The position numbers and the translations under genes were made by a program. A model generated the notes under the pieces. The model was given only the letters and a program-made list of their open reading frames with translations, searched no databases and was not told the DNA's origin. A DNA stretch of 64,000 bases from Bacteroidetes bacterium GWF2_35_48. GTDB lineage: Bacteria > Bacteroidota > Bacteroidia > Bacteroidales > GWF2-35-48. Below, one piece after another: positions 34,065-41,640 of the stretch. The first letter of the stretch is position 1; every line of letters begins with the position of its first letter. The DNA lies in NCBI GenBank assembly GCA_001769125.1, contig MEOG01000039.1:1-64000 (forward strand), read 5' to 3'.

Positions 34065-35123
34065 TTACCGAATAAACCTCACCGCCGAAGCCTTAAAGCT
34101 GATAAAAACCTCCGACCCTTCTCGAAGCTCCAGTTTTTCTAAAGAAGAAGATGAAACAATTACTGCAATCTCAACCCCAATATTTACTATTACTTCAACA
34201 CCGAGTGGAGCATTTAAAATGTGTTTTACTTTTCCATTAAATGTGTTTCTCAAACTCGAATCAACAGGAGCAACAGAAATAGAAATACTTTCTTCGGGAA
34301 TTAAAATATTTCCTGCGCTTTCCGTTTCTTCTGTTAGAATCTGAATTTCAAGACCGGCTGTTTTGAAAATGCGTAATTGAATATCTTTGCCCGAGGCTGC
34401 TTCAAGAATCCCTTTGTAAAAATTTTTCTGACCTGAAAATTCAGCAATAAACTGTGAGCGAGGATTCATAAAAACTTCCGAGGGTGTTCCTGTTTGTAAA
34501 ATAAGACCCTTCTCTATTACTGCCATTTGAGTTCCTAATTGCAATGCTTCTGTGTAATCGTGCGTAACATGTAAAATGGTTTGTCCGTTGCTGTTTATTT
34601 TTTTTAAAAGCTGCATCATACCTTTGCGAAGCTGTACATCTAAAAAAGAAAGTGGTTCATCCAGCAAAAGAATATCAGGTTTGAAAATCAATGTACGTGC
34701 TAATGTTACACGCTGTGCTTCTCCTCCTGATAAAGTCTGAATTTTTCTTTGCAATAAATTTGAGATGCCAAGATCTTCAGAAATAGTAAGAACTTCTTTT
34801 TGTATTTCAGTTTTTGATATTTTTTTACTACGAAGTGGATATGCAATATTATCAAAAACGCTCATGTGTGGAAACAGAGATCGGGTCTGATAAACAAGAC
34901 CAATATTTCTTTTCTGAATTGGAAATTTTGTAATATCCTTACCTCTTATAAAAACCTTTCCTTCGCTCAAATTGCACAATCCGGCAATTATTTCGAGCAG
35001 CATTGTTTTTCCCGAGCCAGAAGCGCCTACCAGCACAAAATAGCTACCTGTCTCAATTTTCAATGAAATATTTATTAAAGAAAAATCTTCAACCTTATAT
35101 TGTATATTATCGAGTTCGAGCAT
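34065..35123 (-). CDS. wtpC: Tungstate/molybdate ABC transporter ATPase
   Basis: A 352-residue ATPase that powers uptake of tungstate or molybdate. Walker A is GASGSGKTM, the Q-loop region YQTRSLFP, the signature LSGGEAQRVTLAR, Walker B ILLLDEPLSFLD, followed by HVTHDYTEA. The C-terminal part has the oxyanion-transporter regulatory TOBE-type fold, ending EGSEVFISFKASAVRFIR, found in ModC/WtpC. It overlaps the 3' end of the permease gene by 17 bases, which shows tight coupling. Choice of W over Mo is inferred from the binding protein. Confidence 0.9.
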   Translation of the reverse strand: MLELDNIQYKVEDFSLINISLKIETGSYFVLVGASGSGKTMLLEIIAGLCNLSEGKVFIRGKDITKFPIQKRNIGLVYQTRSLFPHMSVFDNIAYPLRSKKISKTEIQKEVLTISEDLGISNLLQRKIQTLSGGEAQRVTLARTLIFKPDILLLDEPLSFLDVQLRKGMMQLLKKINSNGQTILHVTHDYTEALQLGTQMAVIEKGLILQTGTPSEVFMNPRSQFIAEFSGQKNFYKGILEAASGKDIQLRIFKTAGLEIQILTEETESAGNILIPEESISISVAPVDSSLRNTFNGKVKHILNAPLGVEVIVNIGVEIAVIVSSSSLEKLELREGSEVFISFKASAVRFIR

Positions 35124-35898
35124 TCTTTTTTCTTGAAATTATATTCATGGCAACAAAAATCACTAAACAGATACAAATGAATAGTACTGTAACAGGCTTT
35201 GCATACGAAAGTCCAAAAGAATTGAAACGTTCAAAAATCATTACGGGTGTAATCATGGGATGATATGCAATGATAACCACAGCACCGAATTCGCTCAAGC
35301 CTCTTCCCCACATCATAATCAGACCTGTAAAAATTTGTCTGGCAGCTAAGGGTAATGAAATTGTAAAAAACACACGTGCTCTGGATGCTCCAAGAGTAAG
35401 TGCTGCTTTTTCGAGATGCTCAGGAACGCTTGTAAAGCCATCAATAGCTGAATTCAGCAGGTAGGGTATACTGACAAAAGCCATAGCAATAATGATTCCG
35501 GCAGGAGAATTCACAAAATTAAATCCGGCATGTTCTGCTAACCCTCCTACCATTGTATTGCGGGAAACCAATCCCAACAATGCGATACCGGCTGCTGAAT
35601 GTGGAATGATAACAGGAATATTTATTAAGCCAAGTAGCAAACGTTTCATGAAAAATTTTTTTCGTGCAAAAATCCATGCAAGGGGAATAGCACCTAATCC
35701 AAAAATTATTACTCCAGCCATTGATGTCCATAATGTAAGCCAAATACTGCTCTGTACCTCTTTGTCTGCTGCTGTTTGGAAAACCTCAATCGGTGATGTG
35801 GAAATCAGCATCCCAGCAATTGGTGCTATTATGAAAAGCAACAAAAGTCCTCCTAGAAAGATAAAAATTAATTGTAATATGTCGGGCTTTTTAAACAT
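35107..35898 (-). CDS. wtpB: Tungstate/molybdate ABC transporter permease
   Basis: A 263-residue inner-membrane permease with about six transmembrane helices. The characteristic EAA-type loop is seen in ALTLGASRARVFFTISLPLAARQIFTG, split here for length, and is the site that docks the ATPase. The start MFKKPDILQ (ATG at 35896-35898) removes an upstream extension that is encoded by the palindromic repeat. The gene is downstream of wtpA with a 97-base gap that contains this repeat, and overlaps wtpC by 17 bases. Confidence 0.9.
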   Translation of the reverse strand: MFKKPDILQLIFIFLGGLLLLFIIAPIAGMLISTSPIEVFQTAADKEVQSSIWLTLWTSMAGVIIFGLGAIPLAWIFARKKFFMKRLLLGLINIPVIIPHSAAGIALLGLVSRNTMVGGLAEHAGFNFVNSPAGIIIAMAFVSIPYLLNSAIDGFTSVPEHLEKAALTLGASRARVFFTISLPLAARQIFTGLIMMWGRGLSEFGAVVIIAYHPMITPVMIFERFNSFGLSYAKPVTVLFICICLVIFVAMNIISRKKNARTR

Positions 35899-35938
35899 TG
35901 CTTTTTTTTGTTTATACGTTGCATTCTTGTCATGTTGA

Positions 35939-35956
35939 GACGTTGCATGCAACGTC
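35939..35956. repeat. Perfect 18-bp palindrome gacgttgcatgcaacgtc
   Basis: A perfect inverted repeat with further gcaacgta copies directly after it (about 35971-35982). It lies between wtpA and wtpB, inside the operon, and could act as an attenuator or mRNA stabiliser. The form matches dispersed gcaacgt repeats known from many Bacteroidota. Confidence 0.7.
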
Positions 35957-35995
35957 TTTACATGCCAATAATGCAACGTATTTACACGCCAATTA

Positions 35996-36976
35996 TCACT
36001 TGCCAAATGCAAACATTTTTAATTCATCTGGAATTTTATCATAACTATTTGTTGATGCTGGAATAACAGAGGGTTGTCCCATTTTCTCCATGATTGCCAT
36101 TCCTTTTTCTTTTGTAAGAAGAAATTTAATAAATGCAAGCGCAGCTTTTTTGTTGGGCGCATTTTTTATCTGCGTAATGCCATAAACCATAGACTCTCCT
36201 TTTTGTATAATTTTTTCACCTGGTTTTTTCCCGTTAATTTCAACCGAAACCTGTGCGTAATGTTCAGCAAGTTCTGGACTCTTCAAATTTATTTCGTCAG
36301 GCAATGTAAAAAATTTTAATTTATGCTGTTCTGCAACGGAACGATACAAAAAAATGTAATCAACCGCTCCTGACTCTAGAAGTGCTATTAAATCTACTTC
36401 TTTCGGACGTATGTTGTTTTTATCTTTTTCCAACAATTGTAAATCTAATCCGGGAATCTTATAAAAATTTGCTGCGAGTTTTAAAACAAGAACTGTTCTG
36501 TAGCCACAGGGGTCTGAATTCGGGTCTGCACGTCCAATTTGAATAGTATTATCAAGCAAAATTTCATACCAGTTATTGACATTAATTTCATTGCTCTTTC
36601 TTGATTTTTCTGTATAAACAATCGCCATTTCATTGGAAGCAAATTTTATATTCCAATCTGCATAAGTCGGGATGAGCAATTTGTCAATAACCGTATAATC
36701 TGCCGAAGCCATAATGTCGCAGGGCTTTTTTATTTCAGTTATTTTACGCGCACATTCTACGCTGCCTGCTGCTTCAATTATAATATTCACATCTGGATTT
36801 TCTTTTTTAAATGCGTTTGCTATTTCTTTCATGGGAACACTCAGGCTGCCGGCGTGAAAAATAATGAGATCACCTGAAATATCTTTATCACTGCGCTGAT
36901 TCTTTTGCTCTGAAGAAGAACATGCGCAAAATAGAATAGCAGTAAAGAAAATAAAGGCATTAATTATTGAATTCAT
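35996..36976 (-). CDS. wtpA: Tungstate/molybdate-binding lipoprotein
   Basis: A 326-residue substrate-binding lipoprotein. The signal ends at a lipobox (ILFCACSSS), which would anchor it in the envelope. The WtpA family pattern is clear: IFHAGSLSVPMKEIANAF, AAGSVECARKITEI, the IMASADYTVIDKLLIP stretch, FASNEMAIVYTEKS and GRADPNSDPCGYRTVLV. In characterised WtpA proteins this fold holds the oxyanion in a six-coordinate site; here the family match is from memory. The start is the ATG at 36974-36976, placing the signal peptide at the N-terminus. An upstream palindromic or repeat-rich leader precedes it. I see no Moco/tuco-type riboswitch. Confidence 0.92.
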   Translation of the reverse strand: MNSIINAFIFFTAILFCACSSSEQKNQRSDKDISGDLIIFHAGSLSVPMKEIANAFKKENPDVNIIIEAAGSVECARKITEIKKPCDIMASADYTVIDKLLIPTYADWNIKFASNEMAIVYTEKSRKSNEINVNNWYEILLDNTIQIGRADPNSDPCGYRTVLVLKLAANFYKIPGLDLQLLEKDKNNIRPKEVDLIALLESGAVDYIFLYRSVAEQHKLKFFTLPDEINLKSPELAEHYAQVSVEINGKKPGEKIIQKGESMVYGITQIKNAPNKKAALAFIKFLLTKEKGMAIMEKMGQPSVIPASTNSYDKIPDELKMFAFGK

Positions 36977-36989
36977 TCTGGAAGTTTTT

Positions 36990-37075
36990 ATGCCACAGAA
37001 TTCACAGATTTTCACAAATTTTTTATTGTGAAATGTAATCAAACTAATCTGTGCTAATCTATGTGATCTGTTGCA
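36990..37075. repeat. cacagatt-type inverted repeat upstream of wtpA
   Basis: ccacagaattcacagatttt and cacaaattttt units are answered downstream by aatctgtgctaatctatgtg, giving imperfect inverted arms. Similar cgcagat/atctgcg arms occur at 39763-39846 inside the hyd operon. Confidence 0.5.
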
Positions 37076-37182
37076 GCTTATATTTAAATTTTCTTTATTA
37101 AGGAATTTCAAAATTTGTTTCATAAAGGCGACATGATTAATTATACATATCCTGCGAAATTATCAAAATTATCTAAAATCCT

Positions 37183-37190
37183 TACCTTTG
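37183..37190 (+). promoter_or_regulatory. -7 box TACCTTTG
   Basis: TACCTTTG matches TAnnTTTG and ends 21 bases before the ATG at 37212, supporting that start. No clear -33 TTTG. Confidence 0.45.
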
Positions 37191-37211
37191 CAATTCTTTT
37201 TAACAAAAAAA

Positions 37212-37844
37212 ATGTTCGAATACATCACAACAGCAATTGGTTATATTGCAGCAGCATTTCTTGCAGCAGCGCTTCTCATTAATGGTACACTACGGTTTCG
37301 CTGGATAAGCGCAATTGGGAATGTTGTTTTTATCATATACGGAATTCTTCTTAATGCAAGCCCTGTTATAGCGACGAATCTGATATTGCTTTTCATAAAT
37401 ATTTACAAGCTTTATAAAATATACAATCTGAAAGAATATTTTGAAATTATGGAATTCAGGAAAGGTCATGAAATTGCCGACCGATTCATAAGTTTCCATA
37501 AAGAGGATATTAAAAAATATTTCCCCGAATTTGAATTTATGGAAGATAGTAACCGGATTTGTTTTATGGTTTTGCGCGATATGAACATTGCAAATATTTT
37601 TGTTGGCAAACGCATTGGGGATAGCCGCATAGAAGTTGAAATAAATTTCACCATACAAAAATACAAGGATTTTCAGGTGGGAAAATTTATTTTTGAAAAG
37701 AAAAAAGATTTTCTAATAACCAAAGGAATAACCACCATTGTTTATCCGAAAATTCACAACCCCAGTCATGAATTTTTTCTGAAAAAAATGGGATTTATCA
37801 AAAGTTTGGGAAATTCACGGGAGGTATTGATAAAGGTTCTATAA
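37212..37844 (+). CDS. Membrane protein with C-terminal GNAT-like domain
   Basis: A 210-residue protein with about three N-terminal membrane helices (about 3-75: TTAIGYIAAAFLAAALLING, WISAIGNVVFIIYGILL and VIATNLILLFINIYKLYKI), similar in layout to YgjV-like proteins. A cytoplasmic domain follows, with MVLRDMNIANIFVGKRI, IEVEINFTIQKYKDFQVGKF and a C-terminal NPSHEFFLKKMGFIKS that resembles the end of a GNAT acetyltransferase fold. The key acetyl-CoA loop (Q/RxxGxG/A) is not convincing, so activity is uncertain. It is divergent from wtpA and converges on hydA. Confidence 0.65.
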   Translation: MFEYITTAIGYIAAAFLAAALLINGTLRFRWISAIGNVVFIIYGILLNASPVIATNLILLFINIYKLYKIYNLKEYFEIMEFRKGHEIADRFISFHKEDIKKYFPEFEFMEDSNRICFMVLRDMNIANIFVGKRIGDSRIEVEINFTIQKYKDFQVGKFIFEKKKDFLITKGITTIVYPKIHNPSHEFFLKKMGFIKSLGNSREVLIKVL

Positions 37845-37850
37845 CAAACC

Positions 37851-37873
37851 TCGGCGGTTTTAAAGCCGCCGGT
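37851..37873. repeat. Hairpin ggcggttttaaagccgcc
   Basis: A compact palindrome between converging genes. The same hairpin (ggcggttttaaagccgc) recurs at about 42543-42560. It could act as a terminator; it lacks a long T run. Confidence 0.6.
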
Positions 37874-37921
37874 TGATAGATTGTAAAAAATGATATTTAT
37901 ACTTCATTCGTAAAATTAGAA

Positions 37922-39712
37922 CTATTTTTCGCTTCTGTCAATATAGTTCGTATGTAATAACTCATGAGACTTTTGCCCAAGAGGTTTTTCTATGAATTCA
38001 TTATAAATTTGTACTATTTCTGGATTTTCATGAGATTTTCTAATAGGCATTCCTGTATCTTCCATATAAATTGCTTCACTCCTTTTCATAAGAATTTCAG
38101 CATTAGTAGGAATAGGCTGACCTCCACCACCAATACATCCACCTGGGCAAGCCATAATTTCAATAAAATGATAATTCGCCTTTCCGCTTGCAACATTTTG
38201 CATTACTTTTTTTGCATTAGCCAAACCATGAGCAATTGCTGTATTAAGAGTTACACCTTCAAGAAAACGCCACTCGGGTAAAGTCCTTTCTATTTTTACA
38301 GAAGTTTCTTTCACGCCTTCCATTCCTCTGACAGGTTTAATTTCTAAATTTGTAAATGGAACTTCCCTTCCGGTAATAAACTCGTAAGCTGTACGTAATG
38401 CAGCTTCCATTACACCGCCTGAAACGCCAAAAATTACAGCAGCCCCTGTTGATTGCCCCATAAAGCTGTCATATTTTTCTTCTGGTAATGATCTAAAATC
38501 AAGACCTGCCTGTTTAATCATCACTGCGAGTTCTCTTGTTGTAAGGACATAATCAACATCTTTATAACCACTGGAGCGCATTTCTGGTCTATCTGCTTCA
38601 AATTTTTTAGCAGTGCAGGGCATAATAGAAACTGATACTATTTGCGCCGGATCAAGATTTCTTTTCTTTGCATAATATGTTTTAGTAAGCACTCCAAACA
38701 TCTGCTGCGGAGATTTGCATGTTGATACATTTGAAAGAAATTGTGGAAATTCGTGTTCAATAAATTTTATCCAACCAGGTGAACAGGATGTAATCATCGG
38801 TAAAGCCACGGTTTTATCATTTTCAACCAAAGCTTTTTTAAGTCTGGTTAAAAGCTCTGTCCCCTCTTCCATAATTGTAAGGTCGGCCGCAAAATCGGTA
38901 TCAAGAACAGAGTCAAAACCTATTTTTTTTAGGGCAGAAACCATTTTACCTGTTACAATTTCGCCATGCCTCATATCCAAATCTTCCCCCAGAGCCACTC
39001 GTACCGCAGGAGCTGTTTGAACAACAACATGTTTATTCGGATCATAAATAGCATTCCAAACTTCTTCTATATAATTTTTTTCAATTAAAGCACCAACCGG
39101 ACACCTGATAATACATTGACCGCAATTTGTACAAACCACATCAAACAAAGATTTTTCCAGAAAAGTAGAAATTTTCATGTGTTCACCTTTATGTGCAACA
39201 ACTAAAGCGCTTACTGACTGAAGTTGTTCGCAGGTTCTTACGCATCTTTGACAACGAATACATTTACTGTTATTTTTAATTATGGAAGGTGAAAAATTAT
39301 CAATCGTGTAATTATGCAGAGGAACAAGATCTATAAAATTTTCATTTGTGATTTTATATTCTGCAGCAAGAGATTGAAGCTCACAATTACCATTTTTATA
39401 ACATTTGGTGCATTCCGAATTATGTTCTGATAATAACAATTCAATAATATGTTTTCTTGCGGTTCTGACTTTAACCGTATTTGTATTAATAACCATCCCC
39501 TCAGAAACAGGGGTCGCACATGAAGCCGTTAATGTTCTGGCGCCTTCCTGTTCAACAACGCATACTCTGCAATTTCCGGCTACACATAAATCAGGGTGGT
39601 AGCAAAGAGTTGGTATTTTAATATTCACATTTTTGGCGGCATTTAAAATGCTTGTTCCTTCTACAACGCTGACAACTATACCATCTATTTTTAATTTTAT
39701 AATATTTCCCAT
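37922..39712 (-). CDS. hydA: [FeFe]-hydrogenase catalytic subunit (NAD-linked, HydA/HndD type)
   Basis: A 596-residue hydrogenase that reduces protons or oxidises H2. Modules in order: [2Fe-2S] domain with C37, C48, C51 and C65; His-Cys [4Fe-4S] with H97, C101, C104 and C110; two ferredoxin clusters (C151, C154, C157, C161 and C194, C197, C200, C204); then the H-cluster domain. L1 reads TSCSPGW (308-314), L2 MPCTAKKFEA and L3 EIMACPGGCIGGGGQP. In the well-studied CpI enzyme L1 is TSCCPGW, so the second cysteine, an H-cluster ligand there, is serine here (S311); an extra cysteine lies at C332 in STCKSPQQ. I believe this variant may occur in related trimeric hydrogenases but cannot confirm it. 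The last gene of the hydCBA block, separated from hydB by a 166-base repeat-containing gap. Confidence 0.93.
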   Translation of the reverse strand: MGNIIKLKIDGIVVSVVEGTSILNAAKNVNIKIPTLCYHPDLCVAGNCRVCVVEQEGARTLTASCATPVSEGMVINTNTVKVRTARKHIIELLLSEHNSECTKCYKNGNCELQSLAAEYKITNENFIDLVPLHNYTIDNFSPSIIKNNSKCIRCQRCVRTCEQLQSVSALVVAHKGEHMKISTFLEKSLFDVVCTNCGQCIIRCPVGALIEKNYIEEVWNAIYDPNKHVVVQTAPAVRVALGEDLDMRHGEIVTGKMVSALKKIGFDSVLDTDFAADLTIMEEGTELLTRLKKALVENDKTVALPMITSCSPGWIKFIEHEFPQFLSNVSTCKSPQQMFGVLTKTYYAKKRNLDPAQIVSVSIMPCTAKKFEADRPEMRSSGYKDVDYVLTTRELAVMIKQAGLDFRSLPEEKYDSFMGQSTGAAVIFGVSGGVMEAALRTAYEFITGREVPFTNLEIKPVRGMEGVKETSVKIERTLPEWRFLEGVTLNTAIAHGLANAKKVMQNVASGKANYHFIEIMACPGGCIGGGGQPIPTNAEILMKRSEAIYMEDTGMPIRKSHENPEIVQIYNEFIEKPLGQKSHELLHTNYIDRSEK

Positions 39713-39736
39713 TTGTTTAAATTTATTAGGTTGTGT

Positions 39737-39861
39737 CTCCTCCGAAAAGCCTTATTTAATTATTTTCCCGCAGATATCGCTGATTTTCGCTGATGAAATT
39801 TACTGATCTACAATATACAATTTATCTGCGTAATCAGCGGGAAATACTTATCGGATAGGAC
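39737..39861. repeat. Nested inverted repeat inside the hyd operon
   Basis: Outer arms tcctccgaaaag and cttatcggatagga are imperfectly complementary. Inside, ttttcccgcagatatcgctg and tctgcgtaatcagcgggaaa form a second pair. The structure fills the gap between hydB and hydA, so it is transcribed if the three genes share a message. It may set the ratio of HydA to HydBC or may simply be an inserted repeat. Confidence 0.65.
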
Positions 39862-39878
39862 TTAATGTTAAAATTATT

Positions 39879-41054
39879 TTAATAAATCATTTCTTCTTTA
39901 AAATTAGTAACTATTGAAGAAAAAGAATTTGCGACAGATTGTCCAAGTCCGCATTTCGCGGTAAGTTTCATTGATTCTGTAAGCTTAAGTAATTTTTTAA
40001 GATAATCTTCGTCTTTCGCTCCGTTTTTCACAGCTTTAATGCCCTGAACTAATTGCTGGCAGCCAACTCTGCATGGAGTACACTGACCACAGGATTCCTC
40101 TGCAAAAAAGTGAATAAAATTTGACAAAACATTGTACATTGAACGGGAACTATTAAACAACATCATAGAGCCACCTGTTGGAACACCTTCAAATCCTATA
40201 ATTGTTTCATTGAATTTTTTTCTTGGCACACAAAAACCAGAAGCTCCACCAACCTGAACAGCTTTAGTATCTCCATCTCCATATTCATCTACAAAATCAG
40301 ATAATTTCATTCCTAATTCCAGTTCATAAACTCCGGGTTTTGAGGTATCACCAGAAATTGAAAAGACTTTCGTTCCTCTTGAATCATGAGTTCCTAATTT
40401 TTTAAACTCTGCAACACCGTATCTTTGAATCATCGCAACATTCACGAATGTTTCAACATTATTAATAACAGTGGGTTTATTATTGAACCCTTCGATTACA
40501 GGAAACGGTGGTTTGTTTCTGGGTTCTCCTCTCCTGCCCTCCATAGATTCCATTAAAGCTGTTTCTTCACCGCATACATAAGCGCCACTTCCCATCAAAA
40601 TCTGTATAGAAAAATCATATCCCATTTTTTGGATTGTGGTATGAAATTCATTTAAAAATTTTGTTAATTCCGGTACCATGAATTTATATTCACCACGTAA
40701 ATAAATATATCCTTTTTTCGCATTAATGCAATAACCACAAATAGCCATACCTGCAAATACCTTTCCTGGTACTTTTAATAAAATTTCCCTGTCTTTAAAT
40801 GTACCCGGTTCTCCTTCATCGGCATTGCAGATAACATATTTTTCAGCTTGTTCCTGAGCGGCTGCAAATTTCCATTTTAATCCTGTAGGAAAACCTGCGC
40901 CACCACGACCTTTAAGCCCTGAGTCTATAATTTCATTTATTATGTCTTGTGGTTTTTTCTTTAGTACGCTCTCAAGTATGGGATATTTTTGACCGTCGGT
41001 ATGTTGACAATCACTAAAAATAACATCGGTTTTTTTAAAATTATTTGACCTCAT
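39879..41054 (-). CDS. hydB: NADH-binding flavoprotein subunit of [FeFe]-hydrogenase (HydB/NuoF type, short form)
   Basis: A 391-residue NuoF-like subunit that accepts electrons from NADH via FMN. The NADH/FMN motifs are clear: GRGGAGFPTGLKW (49-61), CNADEGEPGTFKDREI, GAYVCGEETALMESMEGRRG and the C-terminal [4Fe-4S] site ESCGQCTPCRVGC with a later cysteine in AKCGLGQS. The protein stops soon after this core. HydB of well-known bifurcating hydrogenases is about 600 residues, with an N-terminal thioredoxin-like [2Fe-2S] domain and C-terminal ferredoxin domain; both are absent here. This suggests a simpler NADH-linked enzyme. Its start is five bases downstream of hydC. Confidence 0.93.
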   Translation of the reverse strand: MRSNNFKKTDVIFSDCQHTDGQKYPILESVLKKKPQDIINEIIDSGLKGRGGAGFPTGLKWKFAAAQEQAEKYVICNADEGEPGTFKDREILLKVPGKVFAGMAICGYCINAKKGYIYLRGEYKFMVPELTKFLNEFHTTIQKMGYDFSIQILMGSGAYVCGEETALMESMEGRRGEPRNKPPFPVIEGFNNKPTVINNVETFVNVAMIQRYGVAEFKKLGTHDSRGTKVFSISGDTSKPGVYELELGMKLSDFVDEYGDGDTKAVQVGGASGFCVPRKKFNETIIGFEGVPTGGSMMLFNSSRSMYNVLSNFIHFFAEESCGQCTPCRVGCQQLVQGIKAVKNGAKDEDYLKKLLKLTESMKLTAKCGLGQSVANSFSSIVTNFKEEMIY

Positions 41055-41059
41055 ATTGA

Positions 41060-41527
41060 TTAATTTTTAGAACGGTATTCATGAATAATATTAATAATTT
41101 TTTCAGATGTAAGATTGGTGTAAGGAGTTTCGTTAATAAGCAAAGACGGTTCCTGGTCGCTCCAACCAATGTCGTTTGTTTCAAGAAGAGAAAACATTCT
41201 ATCTGGAGTTGTTTGTCCCACTTTAATTTTTAAACTGTTTTCAAGAGTTTTCAATATTTCTTTTTTACCTTTCATTTCAGCAATAATAGATTTGCATACC
41301 CGAATTACATATTTACCCCGGGGTTTAATGTCGAGGAAAGAATAAAACGATGCAGTGCCGTAAACTTGTGCAGCAGAAATATCAAGTTGGCGAGCAATTT
41401 CAGTCATTGCTTCTTCCGATAAGAAATTTTGTTTTTCTACTACAGCCTGTAAAATAGGCATTAGAGCACCTCTTTCTCGTCCATGTTTCTCTGCTAAAAT
41501 TTTTACCATTTCTTTAATTTCTGTCAT
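41060..41527 (-). CDS. hydC: HydC/NuoE-like subunit with missing cluster cysteines
   Basis: A 155-residue subunit of the thioredoxin-like [2Fe-2S] ferredoxin family (NuoE, HydC). The helical N-terminus and the fold landmarks (YGTASFYSFLDIKPRGKYVIRVC, GQTTPDRMFSLLETNDIGW, SLLINETPYTNLT, each quoted in part) match NuoE. However the four ligand cysteines should be in CxxxxC and CxxxC: only C78 remains; position 83 is Ala, 119 is Asp and 123 is Ser. A [2Fe-2S] cluster of the normal type cannot be held. The subunit may be structural only. It is the first gene of the hydrogenase block, with hydB five bases downstream. Confidence 0.88.
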   Translation of the reverse strand: MTEIKEMVKILAEKHGRERGALMPILQAVVEKQNFLSEEAMTEIARQLDISAAQVYGTASFYSFLDIKPRGKYVIRVCKSIIAEMKGKKEILKTLENSLKIKVGQTTPDRMFSLLETNDIGWSDQEPSLLINETPYTNLTSEKIINIIHEYRSKN

Positions 41528-41640
41528 TGTATTTTATTTAATGAATATTTGTATGAATACCTAAAATCTTTTATCACTCCGTCGCAGCTATGGCGATCAT
41601 TTATCTATTTTTTTTTATTATATGAAATAGGAGTAAGAAA

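Noticed and set aside
36977-37123. Molybdenum/tungsten-cofactor riboswitch upstream of wtpA
   Set aside because: The leader consists of cacagatt-type repeats; no conserved helices or GGA-type loops could be recognised.
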